A DNA stretch of 64,000 bases from SLSG01 sp964477035. GTDB lineage: Bacteria; Bacteroidota; Bacteroidia; Bacteroidales; UBA7960. Numbering within the stretch: the first letter of the stretch is position 1; every line of letters starts with the position of its first letter. A program made the translations under genes and the position numbers. Below are positions 27,517 through 36,496 of this stretch, one piece after another. Location of the stretch: contig CAYZCW010000011.1 in NCBI GenBank assembly GCA_964477035.1, positions 30,655 through 94,654 of the forward strand, written 5' to 3'. The notes beneath the pieces were generated by a model, which saw nothing but the letters and a program-made list of their open reading frames with translations, was not told where the DNA came from and ran no database searches.

Positions 27517-30500
27517 TTATTTTCTGTTGATCACATGTTCATTCCATGCGGTGAACAATACCGGGACCAGGAAAAGGGTGATCAGCGCGATGGTCATCCC
27601 GCCAAAGGCAGGAATGGCCATGGGGATCATGATGTCCGCCCCACGCCCGGAAGAGGTCAGGATCGGCAGAAGCGCCAGCAGGGTCGTCGCCGTGGTCATC
27701 AGGGCGGGACGCACCCTTTTCATGCCCGCCTCCAGTACCGCCTGGTGCAACTCTTCCCGGGTTTCGGGTTTGTGCTTCCGGAAACTGTTCTTCAGGTAGG
27801 TGGCAATCAGCACCCCGTCGTCGGTGGCAATGCCGAACAAAGCGATAAATCCCACCCAGACCGCCACACTCAGGTTGACCACATCCATCTGGAACAGATC
27901 CCGCATGTTCACCCCAAAGGCGCTGAAGTTGAGAAACCACCCCTGTCCGTAAAGCCAAAGCATCATGAAACCGCCGGAGAAGGCCAGGGCGATGGCCGAG
28001 AATATCATCAGCGAGGTGGCCACGGACCGGAATTGAAAGTACAGGATCAGGAAGATGATGATCATGGACAGCGGAATGACCAGCATCAGGCGGCGCTCTG
28101 CACGCATCTGGTTCTCATAGTTGCCGGAGAAATGAAAATTCACCCCCTGCGGCACCTGAAGCTCCCCGCCCAGGATCTTTTCCTCGATCATTTCGGTGGC
28201 CTGCCGGATAACCGAAAGGTCCGCATGCCCTGGTTCCTTGTCAAAGGTGATATAGGCCACCAGAAAGGTATCCTCCCCCCGGATCATTCCCGGTCCCCGG
28301 CGGAATTCGACCGCGGCCACTTCGGAAAGCGGGATCTGGTAACCGGCCGGGGATTTGATCCAGACCTGGCCGATGGCCTCCGGATGGTCCCGGAATTCCC
28401 GCGCATAACGGGCCCTGACCTGATAACGCTCCCGCCCTTCCACCGTCGTGGTCATGGGCATGCCCCCGATGGCCGTTTCCAGCACCATCTGGAATTCTTC
28501 GATGGAAATGCCATGCAGTGCCAGAGCCTGCCTGTCGGGACGGATCTCCAGGTAGGGCTTGCCCACCACCCTGTCGGCGAACACGGTAGAACTGCGTATA
28601 AAGGGCACCTGTTGAAGCACCTCCTCCATCCGCATGGAAAAGGCATCGATGGTCTCCAGGTCCGGCCCGAATACCTTTAAGCCCATGGGCGCCCGCATGC
28701 CGGTTTGCAGCATGACCAGGCGGGTTTCAATGGGCTGCAGCTTCGGGGCGGAGGTCAGGCCGGGAAAGCTGGTGGTCCGGGTGACCTCCTGCCAGATATC
28801 ATCGGGCGACTGGATATGGTCCCGCCATTGCCGGTAATACCGGCCCCGGCGGTCCGGGATCAGCGCCCCCTCTTCATCCCGGATGAAATCGCCTTCCCGG
28901 TCCACCTTAAAACGGATCCTGCGCCCGTCCATATCGGTTTTGAACTCGCTTTTGTAATGGATCACATTTTCAAACATGGTCATCGGGGCGGGGTCCAGCG
29001 GACTTTCAGCCCGTCCGGCCTTGCCCACCACCAGGTCCACTTCGGGAATGGCCTGCACCCGCCGGTCCAGCTCCTGCAACACCTGCAGGTTGTATTCCAT
29101 GCCGGTATGCGGCATGGTGGTGGGCATCAGCAGGAAACTGCCTTCATCCAGTGCGGGCATGAATTCCCGCCCCAGTCCGGGGAAGCCGTGGTAAAGCGTC
29201 GTCCAGACGCCCGTGCTGCGTATGTTCACCCCGAGCCTGTCGAACCCATTGGCCACGAACCCGAAAAGGCTTCCAAAGCCCATCCAGATATTGAGGCCCA
29301 GCAGAATCAAAAAGACCGGAACCATCAGAAAGGTCCGCTTGTGGGTCAGGCACCACTGCAGCAGGGCCGGATAGTAATGGAGAAAAAGCCGGAACAATCC
29401 GAGGATACCAGAAATTACGATGACCAGGAACAGGACATTGATCAGCAGGCTGCGCTCCACGCCGATGGGCAGCCATTCGCTGGCAAGCAACAGCAGGACC
29501 ACAAAGAGGGTGATTCCCAGGTTGATCAGGTTTTTATGGGGCTCCAGCCTGTCCGGGAAGGCCTGACGCAGCAAGCCGGAAACACCGGTTAAACCGATAA
29601 ACAGTCCGGCCCACCACGATAGGAACAAGGAGATGAGGAGCCCGGAAACGACCAATAAGGCATTCAGGACCAGCCGAAACACCTTTTCCCCGAATACCCT
29701 CCTGAATCTTCCCGTGTCCCATTTTCCGGAAAACTGGTAGGCCAGTACCGGCATGAAGGCGATGGCGATAATAAGCGCGGCAACCAGTGCGAAGGTCTTG
29801 GTAAAGGCCAGGGGGGAGAACAAGCGGCCCTCCGCGGCCTGCAGCGTGAATACCGGCAAAAAACTCACGATGGTGGTGGACACCGCGGTGAGGATGGCGG
29901 GAGCCACTTCCGCAGAAGCTTCATAGATGACCTCCAGCCGCTTTTTCACCTCCGACCTGGCCTTCTCACCTGATTCCTGCAGGTGCCGCAGGATGTTCTC
30001 ATTCATGATGATGCCCAGATCCACCATGGTTCCGATCGAAATGGCGATCCCGGACAGGGCCACGATATTGGCATCCACCCCGAAATACCGCATCATGATG
30101 AAACTCATCAGCACGGCCAGCGGAAGCAGGGCCGAGATCAGCAGGGAGGTGCGCAGGTGGTAGACCATCACGATGATCACAATGATGGAGATCAGGATCT
30201 GCAGGATGATGGCATCGTTCAGGGTGCCCAGTGTCTCATAGATCAATTGGGTGCGGTCGTAGAACGGCACGATGGTCACCTGGGAGGTGGTGCCGTCGGC
30301 AAGCTCCCGGGAGGGCAGCCCCGGACTGATCTCCCCGATTTTTTCCTTCACCCTTTCGATGACCTGCAAGGGGTTCTCCCCGTAGCGGGCCACCACCACC
30401 CCGCCAGTCACCTCCTGTCCGCCTTTATCCAGGATGCCCGTCATGTTTCGCACGGCCGGTCCCAGGTTGACCCGGGCAATGTCCCCGATGCGCACCGGCA

Positions 30501-31314
30501 CATGGTTCCTCACCCCCACCACCGCCTGGCGGATATCCTCCAGGCTTTCCACATATCCCAGTCCGCGCACCAGGTATTCGGCCATATTGAATTCGATGGT
30601 ATTGGCGGAGGTTTCCCGGTTGCTTTGCTGCAGGGCCCTGGCCACATCCATCAGGGAAATATTGAAAGCTTTCAGCGCATCGGGGTCCAGGTCGACCTGG
30701 TACTCTCTGACGTGCCCGCCCACGCTGGCCACCTCCGACACACCCTGTACGCTGTTCAGGGCCAGCCGGACGTAGTAGTCATGTATGGACCGCAGCTCAT
30801 GCAGGTCCCAGCCTCCGACAGGATCGCCCTGTTCATCCAGTCCCTCCAGGGTATACCAGAACACCTGTCCCAGGGCCGTGGCATCCGGTCCGAGCTGGGG
30901 ATTCACCCCGTCGGGAAGCAGCCCGGGGGGCAGGGAGTTGAGCTTCTCCAGGATGCGGGAACGGCTCCAGTAGTATTCGATCTCCTCACCAAAAATGACA
31001 TAGATGCTTGAAAACCCGAACATGGAGGTGCTCCGTATGCTGGTCACTCCGGGGATGCCCAAAAGGGCGGAGGTCAGCGGATAGGTGATCTGGTCCTCAA
31101 TATCCTGGGGAGAGCGGCCCATCCACTCCGTAAAGATGATCTGCTGGTTTTCCCCGATGTCGGGGATGGCATCCACCGGTACCGGATCCCTTGGCAGAAA
31201 ATCAATCTTCCAGTTGAAAGGGGCCACGGAGATGCCCCATCCGACGAACAAAATCATCAGCAACCAGGCCACCAGCCGGTTGTCAAGGAAAAAACGAATC
31301 AATTTGTTGAGCAT
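27517..31314 (-). CDS. cusA: CusA/HME-type RND heavy-metal efflux pump
   Basis: 1265 residues from ATG 31314 (MLNKLIRFFLDNRLVAWLLM). Proton-driven inner-membrane pump of the heavy-metal RND class. Recognised by VDAIPDIGENQ, the porter-domain stretch STSMFGFSSIYVIFGEEIEY, helix-4 IGTMVDLGIIMNEN, DEGSFLLMPTTMPHTG and late VGFIALFGIATDDGVLIATY. It is about 220 residues longer than Escherichia coli CusA. The excess is an added hydrophobic block around residues 530-660 and a charged insert (KVDREGDFIRDEEG) in the second porter domain, as I recall for Bacteroidota CusA proteins. An in-frame start 24 bases upstream is less likely. Third functional part of the efflux operon. Confidence 0.96.
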   Translation of the reverse strand: MLNKLIRFFLDNRLVAWLLMILFVGWGISVAPFNWKIDFLPRDPVPVDAIPDIGENQQIIFTEWMGRSPQDIEDQITYPLTSALLGIPGVTSIRSTSMFGFSSIYVIFGEEIEYYWSRSRILEKLNSLPPGLLPDGVNPQLGPDATALGQVFWYTLEGLDEQGDPVGGWDLHELRSIHDYYVRLALNSVQGVSEVASVGGHVREYQVDLDPDALKAFNISLMDVARALQQSNRETSANTIEFNMAEYLVRGLGYVESLEDIRQAVVGVRNHVPVRIGDIARVNLGPAVRNMTGILDKGGQEVTGGVVVARYGENPLQVIERVKEKIGEISPGLPSRELADGTTSQVTIVPFYDRTQLIYETLGTLNDAIILQILISIIVIIVMVYHLRTSLLISALLPLAVLMSFIMMRYFGVDANIVALSGIAISIGTMVDLGIIMNENILRHLQESGEKARSEVKKRLEVIYEASAEVAPAILTAVSTTIVSFLPVFTLQAAEGRLFSPLAFTKTFALVAALIIAIAFMPVLAYQFSGKWDTGRFRRVFGEKVFRLVLNALLVVSGLLISLFLSWWAGLFIGLTGVSGLLRQAFPDRLEPHKNLINLGITLFVVLLLLASEWLPIGVERSLLINVLFLVIVISGILGLFRLFLHYYPALLQWCLTHKRTFLMVPVFLILLGLNIWMGFGSLFGFVANGFDRLGVNIRSTGVWTTLYHGFPGLGREFMPALDEGSFLLMPTTMPHTGMEYNLQVLQELDRRVQAIPEVDLVVGKAGRAESPLDPAPMTMFENVIHYKSEFKTDMDGRRIRFKVDREGDFIRDEEGALIPDRRGRYYRQWRDHIQSPDDIWQEVTRTTSFPGLTSAPKLQPIETRLVMLQTGMRAPMGLKVFGPDLETIDAFSMRMEEVLQQVPFIRSSTVFADRVVGKPYLEIRPDRQALALHGISIEEFQMVLETAIGGMPMTTTVEGRERYQVRARYAREFRDHPEAIGQVWIKSPAGYQIPLSEVAAVEFRRGPGMIRGEDTFLVAYITFDKEPGHADLSVIRQATEMIEEKILGGELQVPQGVNFHFSGNYENQMRAERRLMLVIPLSMIIIFLILYFQFRSVATSLMIFSAIALAFSGGFMMLWLYGQGWFLNFSAFGVNMRDLFQMDVVNLSVAVWVGFIALFGIATDDGVLIATYLKNSFRKHKPETREELHQAVLEAGMKRVRPALMTTATTLLALLPILTSSGRGADIMIPMAIPAFGGMTIALITLFLVPVLFTAWNEHVINRK

Positions 31315-31353
31315 GGGACATCGGTTTAACGGCTGCAAGGCAGCAATGGGATT

Positions 31354-32151
31354 TTATCCGGTGATCAGCATTGCTCCCGCCATGGCCACCATGAGCAGGT
31401 CCTCCACCAGGGTGACCCGTCCGAGGGGGAGTTTGAAAATGGTGCCCAGGCAGGCACACTGGATCTGTCGGGGCGACAGCATATTGTTCAGGACCCCGGC
31501 GCTGCTGAACCCCATGACCAGGACCGTCGCGACATGGGTGGCCGGCAGGTGGATCCCTGTCAGGTAGAGGATGCCCAGCCCCAGCTCCAGGAAAGGATAG
31601 ACATGGCCATAGCCCTTCCAGCGACGCGCCAGCAGGTCATACATGGCATAGGAGCGGGCAAACCCGTTTAGATCCAGAAATTTAAAGAAAGAAAACACCA
31701 GAAAAAAACCTGCCATGAAATACCGCATCCATCCTTGCCAGGAGAACGCCTGGCCATCAAATGCGGCAACGGCTGCCGTGCCGGCCACGAACAGGAAGAT
31801 CAACACCAGGGGTTTGTAGGTCTCCCATGTGGAAAGCGCTGCCTGATCCTGCAGGCCGGAGGAAGCCTCCGGCATGCCCCCTGATTGCCCGGGCATGCCG
31901 CCAGGTTGGGCCGGAGGCTCATTCCCATGGCCGCTGGTTTCGGAAACCCCTGTGAGGCGGTAGTTCCCGGCAGAAGCCAGAAGCTTTTCCAGTTTTTCCC
32001 GGTCAGGTTTGTGTCGCGCCTGCACCCTGGCCGTGCCATCCTGGTGGCTCACTTCGGCCGAAAGCACCCCGGGATGCTTCAGGAAGGCGCTTTTCACCTT
32101 TGCGGCGCATCCCCCGCAGGTCATTCCGGAAATGGTGTAGGTGAATTTCAT
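31354..32151 (-). CDS. HMA metal-binding domain fused to a MauE/DoxX-like membrane domain
   Basis: 265 residues. Residues 1-70 are a heavy-metal-associated domain with SGMTCGGCAAKV (Cys12, Cys15). A Gly/Pro/Met-rich linker (about 75-105, three PGG or GG-M segments) connects to four helices of the MauE type (about 110-265), with a QCACLG Cys pair near the end. MauE-like proteins are quinone-linked redox membrane proteins in methylamine dehydrogenase maturation. Here the fusion suggests metal capture coupled to thiol redox at the membrane. It lies between the HMA gene and cusA, 39 bases before the latter. Exact role unknown. Confidence 0.85.
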   Translation of the reverse strand: MKFTYTISGMTCGGCAAKVKSAFLKHPGVLSAEVSHQDGTARVQARHKPDREKLEKLLASAGNYRLTGVSETSGHGNEPPAQPGGMPGQSGGMPEASSGLQDQAALSTWETYKPLVLIFLFVAGTAAVAAFDGQAFSWQGWMRYFMAGFFLVFSFFKFLDLNGFARSYAMYDLLARRWKGYGHVYPFLELGLGILYLTGIHLPATHVATVLVMGFSSAGVLNNMLSPRQIQCACLGTIFKLPLGRVTLVEDLLMVAMAGAMLITG

Positions 32152-32192
32152 AACACAAAAAAATTAATGTTGATTATCACCTGGGAGCCGCA

Positions 32193-32573
32193 TTAACGAC
32201 TGCAGCAGCTTCCACCCTCTTTGGCTGCCTGGCCGGTTTTGTCGCCAGCACGGCGCTCGTAATGGCAGCAAGCCGGAAGTTTCTCATAAACTTCATCGTT
32301 GGCGCGTACCATTTCGGTATCATGCCCGGCTTCGGCAATTTTTTTATGCACATCCTCCAGCTCTACCTTGTTGGCATCGTACTGAATAGTAAGCATTTTG
32401 GATTCAAGGTTCCAGTCAGCCGACGCAACACCATCAAGGCTTTTTGCGGCTTTTTCAATGCGGGTTTCACACATGCCACAAGCACCGTAAACCTTAAACT
32501 CGGCTTTGGTGGTTTGCTGGCCAAATCCCATGAAAGGGATCACAAGGAAAGCAATAACAAGAAAGGTTTTCAT
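32193..32573 (-). CDS. Exported HMA-domain protein with Cys-rich tail
   Basis: 126 residues: signal peptide (1-19, ending MGFGQQ), an HMA fold with the Cys32-Gly-Met-Cys35 site (YGACGMCETRIEKAAKSLDGV region) and a C-terminal extension with ACCHYE and a final GGSCCSR. The tail could bind further metal. A likely periplasmic copper or mercury carrier feeding the RND pump. A promoter box lies just upstream, so the efflux operon can start here and not only at the AraC gene. Confidence 0.92.
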   Translation of the reverse strand: MKTFLVIAFLVIPFMGFGQQTTKAEFKVYGACGMCETRIEKAAKSLDGVASADWNLESKMLTIQYDANKVELEDVHKKIAEAGHDTEMVRANDEVYEKLPACCHYERRAGDKTGQAAKEGGSCCSR

Positions 32574-32596
32574 AGCAGTTTGTTTTTAGGTTGTCA

Positions 32597-32627
32597 CTAA
32601 AATAGTTACACTGCAATAATAATTCAA
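32597..32627 (-). promoter_or_regulatory. Probable promoter of the metal-efflux operon
   Basis: Minus strand: TTG (complement of 32625-32627), 20-base spacer, TATTTTAG (complement of 32597-32604; 7 of 8 to TAnnTTTG). The leader to ATG 32573 is about 16 bases from the predicted start. Spacing is ideal. The AraC-type regulator encoded next door is the natural candidate to act here. Confidence 0.5.
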
Positions 32628-32673
32628 TCCCCCGGGCTTTCTGTTACACATTTCCGGGAAAAAAATGTAAGAT

Positions 32674-33237
32674 TTACAGCTGGTCCAGGCCTTTCCGCTC
32701 CTTCCCCCTGAGTCTGCGGAACTGCCCGGGGGTCATGCCGGTGTTCTTTTTGAACTGGTTTGCCAGGTAGGCAGCACTGCTATAGCCCATGCGGTAGGCG
32801 ATTTCAGACAGGCTCAGCTCGTCATACACGATCAGTTCCTTTGCCTTCTCGATCTTTTGCCGGATGATGAACTGCTCGATGGTGATGCCTTCGACGGCGG
32901 AGAACAGGTTGCTGATGTAGTTGTACTCGTAGGGCAGACTGTCTGCGATCACGGCGGACCAGTTGGCAGAGAGCGCGTCCGGGCCGCCATGGTGGATCCT
33001 TTCGATCACGAGGGATTTCACCTGTTCGATCAGCCGGCTTTTTTTATCCCCGATGATTTCGAAACCAAGCCCGTTAAGCGCTGCCCCGAATTTTTCCATG
33101 ACGGCGGGCGGGAGTTCATCAGGGGTTTCCAGCACGCCCAGCTGAATGTGGCCGCAGGCGATGCCCAGTTTTTCTGCCTCCTGCTGCACGGCAAGGATGC
33201 ATCGCCGGCAAACCATGTTTTTAATGTGGATGCGCAT
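32674..33237 (-). CDS. AraC-family regulator with HMA-like N-terminal sensor
   Basis: 187 residues. N-terminal about 70 residues resemble a degenerate HMA fold: MRIHIKNMVCRRC (Cys10, Cys13) and then strand-helix-strand to GFEIIGDKK. Residues about 95-187 are an AraC DNA-binding domain: IEQFIIRQKIEKAKEL, LSLSEIAYRMGYSSAAYLAN and FKKNTGMTPGQFR. The protein could sense metal directly through its CxxC and switch the efflux operon, whose promoter lies about 50 bases downstream. No separate MerR or CueR gene is present. The sensor role is inference from the fold, the AraC call is firm. Confidence 0.9.
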   Translation of the reverse strand: MRIHIKNMVCRRCILAVQQEAEKLGIACGHIQLGVLETPDELPPAVMEKFGAALNGLGFEIIGDKKSRLIEQVKSLVIERIHHGGPDALSANWSAVIADSLPYEYNYISNLFSAVEGITIEQFIIRQKIEKAKELIVYDELSLSEIAYRMGYSSAAYLANQFKKNTGMTPGQFRRLRGKERKGLDQL

Positions 33238-33362
33238 TGGGGCAGGTTTTCGGTGATGATTCCGTGCTGACCGCCCGTTGGGGCAGGGATGGAAAGACCC
33301 TGCCTTTTCCGCAGGAGGTTGTTAAAAGCATCTATAAGATTAACCAAAACGAGCCGCAATTG

Positions 33363-33394
33363 TTGACAGGAAGCGGAGAGAATGGTTATTTTTA
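33363..33394 (+). promoter_or_regulatory. Probable promoter of the GH16 gene
   Basis: TTG at 33363-33365, 21-base spacer, TATTTTTA at 33387-33394 (7 of 8 to TAnnTTTG). The predicted start point is about 28 bases before ATG 33429, which supports that start over an in-frame ATG at 33237. Confidence 0.48.
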
Positions 33395-33428
33395 CGGCGT
33401 GTTCCGCTTGAAAAGAGGCATCCCGAAA

Positions 33429-34433
33429 ATGCCAGACCTGCATACATTTCTGATCGTCGGATGCACCATCCTCTGTCTGACCGGCCCTGCCAGGGCCGCC
33501 ACGGAGGGACCAGGCAATACCGGGGAGGCTGCCGCCACCCCGGCAGACGTGCCGGCGCCGGACCGGGGCATGCCGCAAACCTGGGTGCTGGTGTTCGAAG
33601 ACCGCTTCGGGGGGGGACGGTTGGACACCGCAGCCTGGGAACCCGTTTACGGGGTGCCGCGCGACCTGGACTTCCGCATGCAGAAGGCATGGCACCTGCC
33701 GGAAAACCTGGCCGTGGAAAACGGCCTGCTGAGACTCACGGCCCGCCGCGACAGCCTGCCGCAAATGCCGGTGGTCACCTTTTGGGAACCCCTGGAGGTG
33801 AAGCAGGAGGACTTCGCATTCTCCACCGCCGAGGTCCGGACCCGCGAGAAATTTCATTACGGCCGCTACGAAGCCCGGGTGCGCATCCCCAGGGGGAAGG
33901 GCCTCTGGCCGGCTTTCTGGCTGTTCGGTGGCCACCCCTGGAACGAGATCGACATCTTCGAATTCTGGAACGAATACGACCGGCAGGGCCGTACAGACAC
34001 CACCCTGCTGGCCCGGGTGCACCACATGAACGCCTGGTATGACCCCGGAGACACGGGCCAGGCCCTCCCCTGCAGCGATTCCTATACGGGGGGGGATTTT
34101 TCGGCAAGGTTTCATGTCTTCACCATGATCTGGTCGCCCGAACACATCTCCTGGTACGTGGACGGCGAGCTGAAAAGGGTGGTGTTCAGCACCTACCAGG
34201 CGGACCGGCCGCCCCGCTCCTGCCCCGTTTTCTCCGCTGGCGGACGGCTGTACCTTAAGTCTTTCCCGAGGGACCCCATGGCCATCATCTTCAGCCTCGG
34301 GATCCAATCGGGCGGTGACGCCCCGGATGGGTCCACCCCCCTGCCGGCCGCCATGGAGGTGGACTGGGTGCGTTACTACCGCAGGGTGGAACCTGCGGCG
34401 GCCGCCTCCACACCCGCCGGGGCTCCGGAATAG
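33429..34433 (+). CDS. GH16-family glycoside hydrolase, exported
   Basis: 334 residues from ATG 33429 (MPDLHTFLIVGCTILCLTGP, signal cut near ARA-AT). After a low-complexity Ala/Pro/Gly linker (24-48) comes a GH16 beta-jelly-roll: WVLVFEDRF, FHYGRYEARVRIPRGKGLWP, then the catalytic NEIDIFEFWNE with Glu173 (nucleophile), Asp175 and Glu178 (acid/base), and the closing MEVDWVRYYR. GH16 enzymes cut beta-1,3/1,4-glucans, agars, carrageenans or xyloglucan; the exact target is unclear. It is not in a Sus-type locus. A promoter lies 35 bases upstream of the ATG. Confidence 0.92.
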   Translation: MPDLHTFLIVGCTILCLTGPARAATEGPGNTGEAAATPADVPAPDRGMPQTWVLVFEDRFGGGRLDTAAWEPVYGVPRDLDFRMQKAWHLPENLAVENGLLRLTARRDSLPQMPVVTFWEPLEVKQEDFAFSTAEVRTREKFHYGRYEARVRIPRGKGLWPAFWLFGGHPWNEIDIFEFWNEYDRQGRTDTTLLARVHHMNAWYDPGDTGQALPCSDSYTGGDFSARFHVFTMIWSPEHISWYVDGELKRVVFSTYQADRPPRSCPVFSAGGRLYLKSFPRDPMAIIFSLGIQSGGDAPDGSTPLPAAMEVDWVRYYRRVEPAAAASTPAGAPE

Positions 34434-34460
34434 CGCCGCCCGGCTGCATGCCATCCGGGG

Positions 34461-34536
34461 ATGCACAGGAACGGCTGCCGCAGGCGGCATCTCCGGCGGG
34501 CAATGCACAGGAACGGCTGCCGCAGGCGGCATCTCC
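34461..34536 (+). repeat. Two direct 34-base repeats after the GH16 gene
   Basis: An identical 34-base unit occurs at 34461-34494 and 34503-34536, separated by 8 bases. Each unit contains the short dyad GCCGCAGGCGGC, so each can form a small hairpin. A third partial look-alike (ctgcatgccatccgg) precedes the first. No following T-run at the right distance for a classical terminator, although T-rich sequence starts at about 34548. It may be a small intergenic repeat family or a tandem slip. Confidence 0.75.
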
Positions 34537-34566
34537 ATCCGACAAATATTTTTTTCAAAAAAAACA

Positions 34567-34594
34567 TTTGTTTTAAACTCTGTTTGTATCTTCG
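34567..34594 (+). promoter_or_regulatory. Possible promoter of the BASS transporter gene
   Basis: TTTG at 34567-34570, 16-base spacer, TATCTTCG at 34587-34594 (7 of 8 to TAnnTTTG). The spacer is short for the phylum. The ATG follows at 34604, which leaves almost no leader, so this is a weak call. Confidence 0.25.
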
Positions 34595-34603
34595 GGGTTT
34601 ATT

Positions 34604-35485
34604 ATGGAAACCAACTACCTGACAGACCTGATGCTGCCGCTGTCGCTGGCCGTCATCATGCTCGGCATGGGGCTTTCCCTGGTCCCGGCCGACTTTAAAA
34701 GGGTGTTTTTGTTCCCGCGGGCCGCCGGCATCGGGATCGTGAACCAGATCATCGTCCTGCCGCTGGTGGGCTTCGGGCTGCTGTGGCTGTCCGGGCTCCG
34801 CAGCCCGGAGCTGGCCGTGGGCATCATGATCCTGGCCGCCTGCCCGGGCGGCCCCACCTCCAACCTGATCAGCCACATCTCAAAAGGCGATACGGCCCTG
34901 TCCATCACCCTGACGGCCATCTCCAGCCTGGTGGCCGTGATCACCATTCCCCTGATCGTGAACCTGGCCCTGTCGGTTTACATGCCCCAGGGCGGGTACG
35001 TGCCCCTGCCCGTGTTCGACACCATCATCAAGCTCACCCTCATCACCCTGCTGCCCGTGAGCCTGGGCATGCTGGTGCGGGCCAGGGCGACGGGCTTTGC
35101 CCACCGGATGAACCGGCCGGTGAAGATCGTGTCCGGCATCCTGCTGTTTCTGATCATCCTGGCGGCCATCCTCAACAACAAGGAGATCTTCGTGAGCTCT
35201 TTCAGAAACGTGGGGCCCGTGGCGCTGTCACTGAATCTTTTCATGCTTTTCGTCGGATACTTCTCTGCCCGCCTGTTCCGGCTGAACCGACCCCAGCGCA
35301 TCACCATCTCGGTCGAATCCGGCATCCAGAACGGCACCCTGGGCATCACCATTGCCTCCACCCTGCTGCACAACGACGTGATGGCCATCTCCCCGGCCAT
35401 TTACAGCCTGATCATGTTCATGACCGCGGGAGGGATCATCGCCTGGGCCAACCTCGGATGGAAGACCCTGGCTGCAAGGGCCTGA
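34604..35485 (+). CDS. Bile acid:sodium symporter (BASS) family transporter
   Basis: 293-residue integral membrane protein with about nine to ten helices. BASS marks: MLGMGLSLVPADFKRV near the start, the AACPGGPTSNLISH crossover segment (about 86-99) and SVESGIQNGTLGITIASTLL late. Sodium-coupled importer of organic anions (pyruvate, pantothenate or steroid-type acids in known members). The substrate cannot be read here. A CrtA-like oxygenase gene follows after 97 bases. Confidence 0.93.
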   Translation: METNYLTDLMLPLSLAVIMLGMGLSLVPADFKRVFLFPRAAGIGIVNQIIVLPLVGFGLLWLSGLRSPELAVGIMILAACPGGPTSNLISHISKGDTALSITLTAISSLVAVITIPLIVNLALSVYMPQGGYVPLPVFDTIIKLTLITLLPVSLGMLVRARATGFAHRMNRPVKIVSGILLFLIILAAILNNKEIFVSSFRNVGPVALSLNLFMLFVGYFSARLFRLNRPQRITISVESGIQNGTLGITIASTLLHNDVMAISPAIYSLIMFMTAGGIIAWANLGWKTLAARA

Positions 35486-35582
35486 TAAAAATTGACCGGC
35501 CTGCTGACGGTGTCAGTGCCGTTTTTTTTTAAATTGCGCATGGGGGTGTCACCCCTTGCACAAACGACCCAGGCACTCGATC

Positions 35583-36293
35583 ATGACCAGCCCGGAACCC
35601 ATTCAGACCGTTACCGTATCCTTTTTCCGCTACGAAGGGAAAAACAGGATTTGGGGCATGAAGCAGATGAAATGCCTCAGGGAGCCGCTGCGGCAATGGG
35701 AAGGACTGGCGTTTTTCAAACCCCTGGGAACCGGAGGGGGAACCGGTTACAGCCTCTGGCCCGACTTCGGGGTGTACGGGCTGCTGGCGGTATGGGGCTC
35801 AGAGGCAGCTGCCCGGGAGTTTACGGACTCTCCCCTTTTTAACCAGTTCATACAGAGAACCAAGGAACGGTACACGGTATTTCTCAGGCCACTCAGCTCG
35901 CGTGGCTCCTGGTCCGGTTTCAGCGCCTGGCGTTGCAGTCCGCCCGACCCGGACAGGCCCCTGGCCTGCGCCCTCACCCGTGCCACCCTCAAGCCCCGTT
36001 TTCTCCTGAAGTTCTGGAGCATGGTACCCGGGGTAAGCACCTCCCATGCAAATGCCCCCGGGCTGCTTTTTTCAAAGGGCATCGGGGAAATCCCTTTGTT
36101 GGAACAGGCCACATTCAGCATCTGGGAGAACTGGAAAAGCCTCGAAGCATTTGCCTACAAAACGGCCCATGCCGAAGCGATCCGGGTCACCCGGAAAAGA
36201 AAAGGGTTCCGGGAGGAGATGTTTACCCGCCTCCAGCCCTTTGATACCCTGGGAACATGGAACGGCGGGGATCCGCTTGCCCCCTTCCTCTGA
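35583..36293 (+). CDS. Spheroidene monooxygenase (CrtA)-like protein
   Basis: 236 residues from ATG 35583 (MTSPEPIQTVTVSFFRYEGK). Resembles the CrtA family, haem-dependent carotenoid 2-monooxygenases of purple bacteria: MKCLREPLRQWEGLAFFKPL, GLLAVWGSEAAAREF, FLRPLSSRGSWSG, ALTRATLKP, and a C-terminal FSIWENWKSLEAFAYKTAHA. No phytoene synthase, desaturase or other carotenoid gene is nearby, so the substrate may not be a carotenoid. Distant non-carotenoid relatives are widespread in Bacteroidota. Cytoplasmic, with no signal. Confidence 0.75.
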   Translation: MTSPEPIQTVTVSFFRYEGKNRIWGMKQMKCLREPLRQWEGLAFFKPLGTGGGTGYSLWPDFGVYGLLAVWGSEAAAREFTDSPLFNQFIQRTKERYTVFLRPLSSRGSWSGFSAWRCSPPDPDRPLACALTRATLKPRFLLKFWSMVPGVSTSHANAPGLLFSKGIGEIPLLEQATFSIWENWKSLEAFAYKTAHAEAIRVTRKRKGFREEMFTRLQPFDTLGTWNGGDPLAPFL

Positions 36294-36496
36294 TGCCGGC
36301 CGGAGACCACACATCCCCCCTGCGCTGACGCATCCCGGAGGGCGGGCTTCCCGCCGCCCGCCATTTCCCGGCAGCCTGCTTCCCGGCCCGGTTCGGGCCC
36401 CTGTCAGAATACACGAAAGCCCGGTAAACAAATTACGGCATGGATGGTTGATACAATATAATTATTTACCTATTTATTTCTTTAATTATATATGCC

